DNA of 64,000 bases from Enteractinococcus coprophilus (GTDB lineage Bacteria > Actinomycetota > Actinomycetes > Actinomycetales > Micrococcaceae). Below are positions 46,996-55,816 of the stretch, piece by piece; position 1 is the stretch's first letter; the number at the start of each line of letters is the position of its first letter. Location of the stretch: the NCBI RefSeq assembly GCF_006716305.1, contig NZ_VFOU01000001.1, positions 248,001 through 312,000 of the forward strand, given 5' to 3'. The notes under the pieces were generated by a model. It saw only the letters and a program-made list of their open reading frames with translations. It ran no database searches and had not been told where the DNA came from. A program made the position numbers and the translations under genes.

Positions 46996-47658
46996 ATGCG
47001 GCTCAGTATCAATCTTTTTATGACACTCAATGGTGTCAGCCAGGCGCCAGGCGGCCCGGAGGAAGACACTCGTGGCGGCTTTGAAGACGGCGGCTGGCTC
47101 ATGTCCGTATTCGATGAAGGCTGCGGTCAGGCCGTCTCCCGCTGGTTCGATCAGTGCGGAGCCCTGCTGCTGGGGCGTCGCACCTACGATATCTTCGCCT
47201 CGCACTGGCCCCAGGTCACCGATCCCAATGATCTCGTAGCGCGGTTAATTAACACCTCGCAGAAGTATGTGGTGACGTCGTCTGCACTCAGAGACGTGTG
47301 GGCAGATTCCTCCACCCGGCTGGGGGATGATTTCCTCGACGAAATCCGGCGTCTCAAAAGCGTTGAGAGCCAGGGTGAACTCCAGGTGCACGGCAGTATT
47401 CAATTGGCCCGCACACTGCACCAGGCAGGGCTCATTGATGTCTATCGTTTTCTTGTGGCACCGGTGACGGTTGGCCCAGGTTTTGGGATCTTCAGCGAGG
47501 CCGGTCCGTCTTTGAAGATGCACGTGCGCCACGGCGTAGTGACCCAGAATGGGGTGTTTGATGTGGAGATGACGCCGGAACCCTTCGGTGGGCGGAAGAC
47601 CGTTGGGGTGGAAGACGGTAAAGAAGTGGTGCTCGAAGTCGAAGATCCGGAGGCTTGA
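46996..47658 (+). CDS. DHFR/RibD C-terminal family reductase (second of three)
   Basis: A 220-residue RibD-C/DHFR-like protein. It opens MRLSINLFMTLNGVSQAPGG, with ALLLGRRTYDIFASHWPQ and ELQVHGSIQLARTLHQAGLIDVYRF as nucleotide-side motifs. GGAGGAG precedes the ATG at 46996. Its TGA overlaps the ATG of the next gene, so the two are translationally coupled. Substrate unknown. Confidence 0.85.
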   Translation: MRLSINLFMTLNGVSQAPGGPEEDTRGGFEDGGWLMSVFDEGCGQAVSRWFDQCGALLLGRRTYDIFASHWPQVTDPNDLVARLINTSQKYVVTSSALRDVWADSSTRLGDDFLDEIRRLKSVESQGELQVHGSIQLARTLHQAGLIDVYRFLVAPVTVGPGFGIFSEAGPSLKMHVRHGVVTQNGVFDVEMTPEPFGGRKTVGVEDGKEVVLEVEDPEA

Positions 47659-48245
47659 TGAGCTGCTATGCCAGTGTGAGCGTTTCTCTAGACGGCTACT
47701 ACACCGGGTTGAATCCTTCTCCGCAGCACATGTTGGGTGAAGGTGGTGAGGTGCTGCATGCTTGGCTGCCACGCGATGTGATCGACCGCCCGGAATCCGG
47801 GGTGCACGACATTATTGCTGAGGAGTACACGCGGGTTGGTGCTGTGGTTATGGGGTGGGATAGTTACGAGCACGCCGAGACCGCCTGGGGTCCAAAGCCA
47901 CCGTTTGGGGTGCCGGTTTTTGTGGTCACCAGCCGGTATTCGGCCGATGACGTCCGGCAGGGCACGACCTTTCATTTCGTCAACGATGGTTTCGAAGCCG
48001 CGGTCGAGCAGGCGCACAATGCGGCAGGAGCCAAGGATGTTGGCCTGCACGGCGGTGGGGCGATCCGTCAGGGACTGCTTCACGGTCTCCTTGAGGGATT
48101 ACAGCTCCATCTGGTGCCCGTACTGCTTGGTAACGGACGTCAGTTATTCGACGGTGTGGATCCAGGTGGCATTCAGTTGGAGCAATTGCGTGCCGCCGAG
48201 GGGCAGAACGTCACGCACATCAAATATCGTGTGCGTTATGGCTGA
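47658..48245 (+). CDS. DHFR/RibD C-terminal family reductase (third of three)
   Basis: A 195-residue RibD-C/DHFR-like protein: SVSLDGYYTGLNPSPQHMLG, VVMGWDSYEHAETAWGPKPPFG and AKDVGLHGGGAIRQGLLHGLLEGLQLHLVP. It starts with ATG overlapping the previous stop. The pair is clearly diverged from each other, suggesting different substrates rather than a recent duplication. Confidence 0.85.
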   Translation: MSCYASVSVSLDGYYTGLNPSPQHMLGEGGEVLHAWLPRDVIDRPESGVHDIIAEEYTRVGAVVMGWDSYEHAETAWGPKPPFGVPVFVVTSRYSADDVRQGTTFHFVNDGFEAAVEQAHNAAGAKDVGLHGGGAIRQGLLHGLLEGLQLHLVPVLLGNGRQLFDGVDPGGIQLEQLRAAEGQNVTHIKYRVRYG

Positions 48246-48412
48246 GCTGCTGAGCAAAACTTCACGAGTTGTGCAGCCATGGGTGCGGGTTCCCAATCAT
48301 GGATGTGGCCCGCCACCGTGACTTTCTCGGCATTTGGCAGTGCTGCTATGGCTTCAGCTGCCCTATGCATCATCTCGAAGCTTGCAGCGTATCGGCGACC
48401 TCGGCCAGCAAG

Positions 48413-49111
48413 CTAATCCTTGGCTGCTGGCCGACGCCGGCGGAGGTTTTCGATGGCTTTGACCACTCCCCCGACGGCAAACGCTGCGAACACGGTGCCT
48501 TCGCGCACACCTTCGAGCCGCTGCATGAGCACCAGCGAGACGATGGCAGCGATGATCACCAGTGACCAGTCGACGATTTGTTTCATGGTTCCAAATCGTG
48601 CCGATGTGACATGGGTCAGCGCCATGACGATGCCTTCGCCCGGCAGATACAGCAGTTTGGGTTGGATCTGGATGTAGACGCCGATACCCAGGATGAGCGC
48701 ACCGACGATCGTGACGACCCACTGGAGCAGATAGTTATCAGTCTGTGCCCATTCGGTCAAAAAGATGGAGACGTCGATCAGGGTGCCAAAGATGACGGCG
48801 ATCGGCAGCTGTACGAGTTGAAACAGTGGAAAACGCCGTCGCAAAATGATGATCTGGATGAGCACGAACACGGCGTTCATCACCACGGTCACGCCACCGA
48901 CGCTCCATGAGGTTGCGGCGTCGATGACCGCCGGGAACGTGGAAATCGGGGCGGTACCCAGTTGGCCGTGCACACTGAGTGCGATGCCGACCGACATGAC
49001 AAACACACCGAGCAAAAAGGTGGCCCAACGGCCCAACATACTGGCAGCTTTGGGTTGTGATGCGGTGTCTTCGGTAGTGGTGATTTCTTCGTTGTGCATG
49101 CCCTCGGGCAT
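48413..49111 (-). CDS. YitT/YczE-type membrane protein (DUF6198)
   Basis: A 232-residue membrane protein with five or six hydrophobic segments. It opens with a polar N-terminus, then LGRWATFLLGVFVMSVGIALSVHGQLGTAPISTFP, typical of YczE/YitT-like proteins. No catalytic motif; function is unknown. GAGG lies six bases before ATG. It is divergent from the MFS gene. Confidence 0.78.
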   Translation of the reverse strand: MPEGMHNEEITTTEDTASQPKAASMLGRWATFLLGVFVMSVGIALSVHGQLGTAPISTFPAVIDAATSWSVGGVTVVMNAVFVLIQIIILRRRFPLFQLVQLPIAVIFGTLIDVSIFLTEWAQTDNYLLQWVVTIVGALILGIGVYIQIQPKLLYLPGEGIVMALTHVTSARFGTMKQIVDWSLVIIAAIVSLVLMQRLEGVREGTVFAAFAVGGVVKAIENLRRRRPAAKD

Positions 49112-49257
49112 CGTGGTCCTCGCTTCGTCATCCGGTATGGCCTACCGGCCTGCCACTACTGTAGTCGCACGGGCGATGAATCCAAGATTTGCGGTCGTCA
49201 GATCCGCTACCGAATGCATGACCCCGTTCCGGTCGACGACGTCGAAAAAGGACTACT

Positions 49258-50523
49258 GTGGTGGATGTGACCACTGATAGAACCCCTGCACGGTCGGCAT
49301 CGACCGGCCTGCTAGTTATTTTGTTGTGCGCGATGGGTGCCGGCCCGCTGTTTAACTACGGCATCTCAGTGTCGTCGGCGCTGATTATCGAACAGCTGGG
49401 CATTTCCGCCGGACAGCTTGGCCTGATTGTCACAGTGGTGTTTGCTACTGCGGCGTTGTCGAGTATTTGGTTGGGCAACCTGGCCGATAAGATCAGCGCC
49501 CGTTCCCAGATGCTCATCATTTTCGTAGGGACCGCTGTTGCGCTCGTGGTGGCTGCTTTTGCGCACGATTACTGGGTGTTGCTGCTGGCCGCCGTGCTGG
49601 CCGGACCAGCCCAAGCGATTTCGAACCCCACCACCAACCGGGTGATTATCCGTGCGGTGCCAGCGGAGAAACGCACCGGCTGGATCGGGGTGAAGCAGTC
49701 TGGTGTCCAGGCCTCCCAGCTGTTTTCGGGTTTGTTCTTCCCCTCGGTTGCGATCGTGTTGGGCTGGACGGGCGCCGCCCTGGGGGGCGCGGTGGTCTGT
49801 CTGCTTTTGTGGCTCGTGTCGTTGAAATACGTGCCGTCGCCGGCCCAGCTGGCCGCCCGCCAATTCCGGCCCGTTGAACCCGCCCCACCGGAAGTCACGG
49901 TTGATACCGGACAGATCTCGACTGTGACCACCAAAGAAAAAATGCCGGTGATCGTGTACTTCTTCGCCGTTATCGCAATGCTATCGGGCATGGGGATGCA
50001 GGCGACCAACGTCTATCTGCCACTGTTTGCGGTCCAAGAACTGAATTTTTCGTTAGTACTGGGCGGTGCCGCGGCAGCCGTGTCAGGCGTGGTCGGTGTG
50101 GTCTCACGCATTGCTTGGTCCCGCCGCATGCAGGCCGGAGCCCAACCGTCGCGTTTATTGATCTACATTAGTGCCGGCGCACTACTGGGCGTCTTTGCGT
50201 TTCTCGGTGCGGCCTACTGGCAACTTCCAGCTCTGGTGTGGGTCGGTGCCGCCCTGCACGGTATTACGGTCTTCGGGGCCAACGTCGTCATTAATGCGGG
50301 TCTACTGCGTGTGGTGCCGGGGCATAAAATTGGTGCAGCTTCCGGACTGAATTCGATGGGCATGTATGCCGGATTTGCGGCCGGGCCGCTCATTATGGGG
50401 CTGTTACAGGACGTAACGCATGGATTTACCGCCGGCTGGATCGCCGTAGGCTTGAGTTATCTACTGTGCGGTGTGGTCACCGTGTTACTCCATCGCCGCA
50501 CGCAGCGTAAGGAGAAACGTTGA
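49258..50523 (+). CDS. MFS transporter
   Basis: A 421-residue MFS protein with twelve hydrophobic segments. The loop 2-3 motif reads LGNLADKISARSQMLIIFVG; helix 4-5 has AQAISNPTTNRVIIRAVPAEKRTGWIGVKQSG. The nearest type is the CynX/NimT group, which moves cyanate or drugs, but the substrate is open. The GTG start has AAAGGA upstream. The following membrane gene overlaps its stop. Confidence 0.82.
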   Translation: MVDVTTDRTPARSASTGLLVILLCAMGAGPLFNYGISVSSALIIEQLGISAGQLGLIVTVVFATAALSSIWLGNLADKISARSQMLIIFVGTAVALVVAAFAHDYWVLLLAAVLAGPAQAISNPTTNRVIIRAVPAEKRTGWIGVKQSGVQASQLFSGLFFPSVAIVLGWTGAALGGAVVCLLLWLVSLKYVPSPAQLAARQFRPVEPAPPEVTVDTGQISTVTTKEKMPVIVYFFAVIAMLSGMGMQATNVYLPLFAVQELNFSLVLGGAAAAVSGVVGVVSRIAWSRRMQAGAQPSRLLIYISAGALLGVFAFLGAAYWQLPALVWVGAALHGITVFGANVVINAGLLRVVPGHKIGAASGLNSMGMYAGFAAGPLIMGLLQDVTHGFTAGWIAVGLSYLLCGVVTVLLHRRTQRKEKR

Positions 50524-51038
50524 TGCTCATTAGAACCACCCATACGCCTCGTTGGGCTAGAGCCTTGATGTTGTTGATCCCACCGATTTGGCTGGGGTTG
50601 ATTATTGGGATTTCGTTCATCGAAGCGCCTTTAAAATTTACGGCACCGGGCATCACGATTCCACTGGGCCTGGGCATCGGGCGTCGCGTCTTTTTAGCGA
50701 TGAACATTACCGAGGTGCTGCTGGGGATCTTGCTGCTGATCGCATTGATCTCGATGTGGCGCGATCACCGCCACCAGGAACTGCCAAACTTTCATAAAAT
50801 GCAGCTCTACAGCTTCGTGGCCCTTGCACTACTGCTGATCAAGACCGCCGTGATTCGGCCATTATTGGCAGCTCACACCGATCGAGTATTGGCCGGAACC
50901 TTTGAGGGTGGTTCCACGGCTCACTACTACTACATCGGCGTCGAAGCCGTCTTAGTTATTGTATTGCTGCTATTGATGGTCGCTGTCGTTCGCGGACTAT
51001 TGCCACCGAGCCCGTCCAGCGACGACGTGTCCCTCTAG
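50523..51038 (+). CDS. Four-helix membrane protein, unknown
   Basis: A 171-residue membrane protein with about four helices (LMLLIPPIWLGLIIGISFIE, FLAMNITEVLLGILLLIALI, MQLYSFVALALLLIKTAVI, GVEAVLVIVLLLLMVAVV). The ATG overlaps the MFS stop codon, so they form one operon. It resembles small conserved membrane proteins of actinobacteria without known function. Confidence 0.75.
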   Translation: MLIRTTHTPRWARALMLLIPPIWLGLIIGISFIEAPLKFTAPGITIPLGLGIGRRVFLAMNITEVLLGILLLIALISMWRDHRHQELPNFHKMQLYSFVALALLLIKTAVIRPLLAAHTDRVLAGTFEGGSTAHYYYIGVEAVLVIVLLLLMVAVVRGLLPPSPSSDDVSL

Positions 51039-51520
51039 GAACCGGGAGCGGCTGATCACTAGCTGCCTACGACGTAACGCACAACGAGTGATCAGGTTGT
51101 TGTTAGGCATCCACGAGGTGGGAGTTTTGCGTCCGGGTGGCTGACGGGGTGCGGTAGCCAGAACCGGGCAGCAACGCGTCGATGCTGAATTTCCCGGCCC
51201 GCCGCGTCTGGCAATCAGCAGCGCGAAGTCGTCGATGATTGGGTATTTTTTACAGGGTGTAAGAATGTCAGCATGACCGATAGCTCGACACGGAAAGTGT
51301 TTCCGCGGCAAGTCAATCTCGTGTAAACCGCCACTATCACCAGAAGTCCCAACGCACTCCTGGCCCTACTTCCTCGCATTCATACCGAAGTAGGCGGGAT
51401 CCATCAAGTTTATCCAATAGCGAAACGAACAACAGCCCGCGGCTTCTTGGCTCATCGAAGACGTCTGAAACCAAGTCCGCAGGGCACAAGGCACCCCACA
51501 AACCCGGGAACAGAGCAGGT
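51039..51520. other. Intergenic stretch with a possible gene fragment
   Basis: No complete gene is visible. On the minus strand, 51337 to about 51480 encodes RGLLFVSLLDKLDGSRLLRYECEEVG, which reads like a real protein C-terminus but has no start or ribosome site and belongs to no family I can name. The rest shows no clear feature. The plus side may carry weak promoter-like AT-rich text around 51240-51260. Confidence 0.3.
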
Positions 51521-52312
51521 CTAAGCGGCGGATGAATCCTGCGGAACACGATCGAGCAGCTCGTCCCAGAGCATCGGCGCGAAAGTGAATGTGTCGGCCC
51601 CATCAAGCCCGCCGCTGAGGAATTCGTGTTCATATTCCCACTGCAGCTCGTCGATCACATCATCAACGGTTACGCCAGCTGCCCCGTCCTCCACGGCTCC
51701 TGCAGTTTGGGGATCAAACTCAATGCCCAGCGCTTCGTAAACATCGGTCAGCACGTTGCGAATGGGTTCGGCGTCCTGCACAATCAGACTGGTGGAAAAC
51801 AGCCAGGCGCCTTTGACCACGCGTTGAGCGGTGCCGGCGAGTTTGATGCGCAGATTGGGTGCTAGCACACCGTGAACCGAGTATTCTCCTGCACAATACT
51901 CCCCCGGGATCTCTCCGACGGCAGCCTGCACACCCAGTCGCGTCAACACGTTAGTAAATAGTGCACCGAAGTACTCAAACCGAGACTTGAAACCAACCAT
52001 GGCATGATCTGCAGGCTGGATGTGATCGATCAGCAGTGAACCTCGATGATATGCTGCCGCACGCCCACCCACTTTGCGCACCATGGACTTAAACCCGTGC
52101 TGTCTGCTGCGTTGCTGCGCTGCGTTGTACCCGGTCATGCGCACGTCTTGCTGACCAAAGGACACCGTTGGTTCGGGTCGATAGATTCGGACGAGGGGGC
52201 CTTCAAGCCGATCGCGTTGCACAGCTCGCAGCAACGTTGTTGAATACGCCAGGTTTTCCTCTGCGCCCAGGCTCTCTTCCTGCTCTACCCAGGTCAGTGT
52301 TCTTGATGTCAC
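51521..52312 (-). CDS. Lipoate-protein ligase A-like protein
   Basis: About 263 residues of the LplA/BirA-type ligase fold. Visible are LVRIYRPEPTVSFGQQDVRM, RKVGGRAAAYHRGSLLIDHI and the lysine motif NLRIKLAGTAQRVVKGAWLFST. This family transfers lipoate or octanoate to carrier domains; some act as amidotransferases in the octanoate relay. GTG 52312 is supported by GAGGT five bases upstream, while the frame runs on without family text. Which acyl group it handles is open. Confidence 0.82.
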   Translation of the reverse strand: MTSRTLTWVEQEESLGAEENLAYSTTLLRAVQRDRLEGPLVRIYRPEPTVSFGQQDVRMTGYNAAQQRSRQHGFKSMVRKVGGRAAAYHRGSLLIDHIQPADHAMVGFKSRFEYFGALFTNVLTRLGVQAAVGEIPGEYCAGEYSVHGVLAPNLRIKLAGTAQRVVKGAWLFSTSLIVQDAEPIRNVLTDVYEALGIEFDPQTAGAVEDGAAGVTVDDVIDELQWEYEHEFLSGGLDGADTFTFAPMLWDELLDRVPQDSSAA

Positions 52313-52511
52313 GTGTACCTCAATTCGTCGGTCAGTCTCAGATGAGCATACGCAACATGACCACCCAGCCACGAGATATCGTCGCCTTCCTCTAGAGTCG
52401 TTGTGCGTCCGGTCGCCGGAGCACATAGCGCATACCGAGCCGTGCACACCCTTGTGACAGCTGCGATAATGGTAGGACTTATCACTTTCTCACTGTACGG
52501 GAGGACTAGGC

Positions 52512-53630
52512 ATGCAATTTCTTCAACGAACATGCCCGATCCTGCTGGCGGGCATATTGTTGGTCACCGGGTGCGCAGCAGATCCAGAACCTACCACCAT
52601 GGATACGCCCGAGGCGTCGCAGCCGGCGAGCGATCACGCCGAAACAGCCACCCCGAGCAAAAACCCCGATCCTATCGAGTTAGGTACGGTTGAAGTCATC
52701 GCCCAGGGCCTGACAACACCGTGGTCTGTGGCATTTGCCGGGGATACACCGGTGCTCAGCGAACGCGACAACGCACGTATCGTGGCGCTCAATGACGAAG
52801 GTACCGTCCGTGAGCTGGCCGTTGTTGATCAAGCAACGCCCGGTGGTGAGGGTGGGCTGCTAGGAATTGTGATTCACCAGGACAAGCTCTTGGCCTATCT
52901 CACCACGGCCACTGACAACCGCATTTTGAGTTTTGATCTCTCGGGTGCAGGTGAGACTCTGGCATTGGGTAAACCAGAAGTCCTCTTGGACGGCATCCCG
53001 GCATCGGACTATCACAACGGTGGCCGTCTTGGTATCGGTCCGGACGGAATGCTCTACGCCACGACGGGTGATGCCTTAGAACCAAGCGGCTCCCAAGATT
53101 TGGACTCACTGGCGGGCAAAATCTTGCGCATCACGCCCAGCGGCGACATCCCCGACGATAATCCTTTTGAAAATTCTCCGGTCTACAGTTATGGGCATCG
53201 TAATCCTCAAGGGATTGCCTGGGCTGCCGATGGCACGATGTATGCCAGCGAATTCGGTCAAGACGATTGGGATGAACTCAATGCGATCGAACCTGGTGGC
53301 AATTACGGTTGGCCAGAAGTTGAAGGTGCTGAGGACCAAGAAGAATTCATCGACCCGGTCCAGCAATGGATACCAAAAGATGCTAGCCCAAGCGGAATCG
53401 AAATCAATGACGGCACACTGCTGATGGCAGCACTACGTGGTGAGCGGCTGTGGGCAATTCCCCTGGACGACGTCACCACATCCAACGCCTATTTCGAGCA
53501 TGAATATGGTCGGCTGCGCGACGTTGCGACCGCACCCGATGGCTCTATCTGGGTGTTGACCAGCAACACTGACGGCAACGGGGCTCCCACACCTGTAGAC
53601 GATCGAATTCTTCGCATCGAGGTGCAATAA
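52512..53630 (+). CDS. PQQ-dependent sugar dehydrogenase-type lipoprotein
   Basis: A 372-residue secreted beta-propeller of the glucose/sorbosone dehydrogenase family (YliI/Asd type). Signal peptide with lipobox VTGC, then a Thr/Pro linker. Propeller motifs are GLTTPWSVAF, GEGGLLGIVIHQD, HNGGRLGIGPDGMLYATTGD, SYGHRNPQGIAW and EFGQDDWDELNAIEPGGNYGW. The family binds PQQ and oxidises aldose sugars at the cell surface. PQQ synthesis genes are not in the window. The gene ends inside a convergent hairpin. Confidence 0.87.
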   Translation: MQFLQRTCPILLAGILLVTGCAADPEPTTMDTPEASQPASDHAETATPSKNPDPIELGTVEVIAQGLTTPWSVAFAGDTPVLSERDNARIVALNDEGTVRELAVVDQATPGGEGGLLGIVIHQDKLLAYLTTATDNRILSFDLSGAGETLALGKPEVLLDGIPASDYHNGGRLGIGPDGMLYATTGDALEPSGSQDLDSLAGKILRITPSGDIPDDNPFENSPVYSYGHRNPQGIAWAADGTMYASEFGQDDWDELNAIEPGGNYGWPEVEGAEDQEEFIDPVQQWIPKDASPSGIEINDGTLLMAALRGERLWAIPLDDVTTSNAYFEHEYGRLRDVATAPDGSIWVLTSNTDGNGAPTPVDDRILRIEVQ

Positions 53631-53644
53631 ACTACGCACCTCGA
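53617..53644. terminator. Convergent terminator overlapping a stop codon
   Basis: Arms TCGAGGTGC (53617-53625) and GCACCTCGA (53636-53644) form a perfect 9-bp stem whose loop contains the TAA of the sugar dehydrogenase gene. It sits just before the end of the minus-strand decarboxylase gene (53655). Confidence 0.6.
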
Positions 53645-53654
53645 CGGGGTGCCG

Positions 53655-54953
53655 CTAGATCGCTGGTTCTGCCCCGAGTTTCCGGGCGGTGTTCACTGGA
53701 CGCTTGAGCGTAACTGCATCCTCCATTGGTTCTGCTGGCGACTGTGGCCAATAGCTGCCCTGAACGTATTCTAAAGCGCCCCATTTGCGTCGTACCAGTT
53801 GCAGCTGCTGGTCCTCGTTTCGAACATACACTGCCGGCAGGTACTCGATAAATAGCGGCTGCAGGCTGAGCGTATACGCACCGACTTTGTAAAATACGAT
53901 CCGATCATCAAGTTGCAGAGCTGGGGTATCCTGCAGGGTCATCATCCGGTCACCTTCAACCAAGGTGAAACCGCACAACACCTGTTGCGCTAGGCGTTCA
54001 GTACTTTGGGTTTTCAGACTGATCTCATATGGTTTGTCTTTTCTCAGCAGGGGATCGATGTTGGTTCGACTGGCATCGGTCACCACCAGCCTCTGACCCT
54101 CAATTTCTTTGATATCAACAACGCTGGCGTGAAATTCGAATGGCACCGCAACCAAAGCACCGCCTGGTTCCGTAATTAAGCAGGTGCGTTCCATATCGAC
54201 GACGCCCTCTAACGTTTCACTGATCACCTGGAAATAATCATCAAATGTTGGGCTACCGTGCTCGCTGCCGAAGAAGCCGCCACCGATATCAATCCAGTCC
54301 AGGTCCAAATTTCGAGACGTGATAATCTCAGCGGCTACCGTGGCAGCAGCTTGGTAGACTTTCAAGCTTTGGGTTCGGGAGTTCCGGTGGACGTGAATCC
54401 CCGCAATCCGGACGCCGGCAGCTTTGAGCTCGGAGATCGCCTGGTCAAGCTCACCATTCTCGGGGCTAAACCCAAAGCGACTCTTTTGCTCGCCGAAGGT
54501 GCTTTCTCCAGGGGCTCGGGTCTCCAAATCCCAATTGATACGTAGCCCGACACCAAAATCTCGGTCCGGTAGTTCCCGAGCAAGTTCAATCGTCCAAGCA
54601 ACGTCTCGTTTGGCATCAAGATTGACAATCGAACCGCCAAGCAACGCCGTGCGTAGTCGTTCGCGGCTTTTATAAGGGCCGTTGAGGACGATTCGGTCCG
54701 GCGAATATCCCAGCGTCAGCGCCAATTCGTATTCGGCGTCGGAAACAACCTCGGCCCAGGCACCTCGATCTCGCATGAATGCAACCAGCCAGGGTAAGGA
54801 GTTTGTTTTGAACGAATAGCCCAGAATCGAATACGGCCAATGCGTGTGCTTCGCCGTTAAGAATCGATCAGTGAACTTTTCCAGCAGTGGTTCGTCGATA
54901 ACAAAAGCCGGTGTTGGCGGTTGTTTCTCGTCGAGTAGGTGTGAGCGATCCAT
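53655..54953 (-). CDS. PLP-dependent decarboxylase (Orn/DAP/Arg family, alanine-racemase fold)
   Basis: About 432 residues of the fold-III decarboxylase group (DapDC/CANSDC-like). The PLP lysine lies in YSFKTNSLPWL, then GIHVHRNSRT, the glycine loop IDIGGGFFGSEH and EPGGALVAVPF (phosphate side). The second-site motif reads CGFTLVEGDRMM, with the Cys that contributes to the opposite active site. It is less like lysA than like carboxy-norspermidine or ornithine-type enzymes, but also resembles decarboxylases found in biosynthetic clusters. ATG 54953 chosen; ATG 54974 is also possible. It lies at the edge of the polysaccharide locus, where it may supply an amine. Confidence 0.82.
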   Translation of the reverse strand: MDRSHLLDEKQPPTPAFVIDEPLLEKFTDRFLTAKHTHWPYSILGYSFKTNSLPWLVAFMRDRGAWAEVVSDAEYELALTLGYSPDRIVLNGPYKSRERLRTALLGGSIVNLDAKRDVAWTIELARELPDRDFGVGLRINWDLETRAPGESTFGEQKSRFGFSPENGELDQAISELKAAGVRIAGIHVHRNSRTQSLKVYQAAATVAAEIITSRNLDLDWIDIGGGFFGSEHGSPTFDDYFQVISETLEGVVDMERTCLITEPGGALVAVPFEFHASVVDIKEIEGQRLVVTDASRTNIDPLLRKDKPYEISLKTQSTERLAQQVLCGFTLVEGDRMMTLQDTPALQLDDRIVFYKVGAYTLSLQPLFIEYLPAVYVRNEDQQLQLVRRKWGALEYVQGSYWPQSPAEPMEDAVTLKRPVNTARKLGAEPAI

Positions 54954-55225
54954 GAGACTTCCGGCCTCCAGCATATAAAAATTTTCTCTACGCCAGACTC
55001 TTCGAAACCTCGCAGAGAACAACCCAGGCTGCGTCAGCACTGCTACGAGCATTCCAGCAAAAAGTGGCGATGGATGCAGCGGTGAGCGACGCGATATCTT
55101 TCACTCAGGCTGCAAGCTCTATACTATTACACTGTCGTGAAATTTACCATGAAATTCTGGACATTCCAGTGGCTTCATGTCACGGTGGTGACCATTCTGG
55201 ATTCACCTAACGGTAAGCAGACCAG

Positions 55226-55810
55226 TCAGCGCAGAGCACCTTCAAAATAGGCGATGACCGTTTCCACCGCTGCAACGATTTGATCCCGGGACGTCTGATA
55301 GGTCTGTTCGCTGCGTTGATAGGGATCGAGGATATCGTCATCCTCCGGTGCATCCGGGGGTATCGGGATGCCTCGATATGACGCGGCGCGTTCAACAGCG
55401 TGGCGCAGCTTGTCCGCCGGTGTCTGGGCGCTTGGAGCGTGCAGTTGCGATGCAGGGACCACGTCGCTAATGCGGGCAAACTCTCGAAGCGTAAAAGCTC
55501 TTCGCAGTATGTTTGGATTCAGCTGTACCGCGGCGCTGCGGTGTTCTCGAGCCATGCCAAGCACCAGATCAACGTTGTGCAGATCGTCCGGGGCCAGCTG
55601 CCGCCCAGCATGATCGGCGGCAGTTTTGAGTCCAAGCTGTTGTGCAATAGCCAATTGCGGTGCTGGCATCGGGTGTTCCACGAGCGCCTGGATTCCAGCA
55701 CTTCGAATCTCTACCGGGATGCCGTCCAAACCCTGTTCTAGGAGGAGTTGTGCCAGGGGCGACCGACAAATATTGCCGGTGCAGATGGTCAAAATGCGGA
55801 AAGCTGCCAA
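55226..55810 (-). CDS. Low-molecular-weight protein tyrosine phosphatase
   Basis: A 194-residue phosphatase. The P-loop ICTGNICRSPLAQ is at residues 8-20, with the Cys nucleophile and Arg, and the general acid Asp is expected in the C-terminal DDILDPYQRSEQTY. These enzymes remove phosphate from the paired tyrosine autokinase. The stop of the kinase gene is 6 bases upstream on the same strand, so the pair is a single unit and a normal control module for exopolysaccharide export. TTG start at 55810 with AAGGA nine bases upstream. Confidence 0.88.
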   Translation of the reverse strand: MAAFRILTICTGNICRSPLAQLLLEQGLDGIPVEIRSAGIQALVEHPMPAPQLAIAQQLGLKTAADHAGRQLAPDDLHNVDLVLGMAREHRSAAVQLNPNILRRAFTLREFARISDVVPASQLHAPSAQTPADKLRHAVERAASYRGIPIPPDAPEDDDILDPYQRSEQTYQTSRDQIVAAVETVIAYFEGALR

Positions 55811-55816
55811 CGGCGG

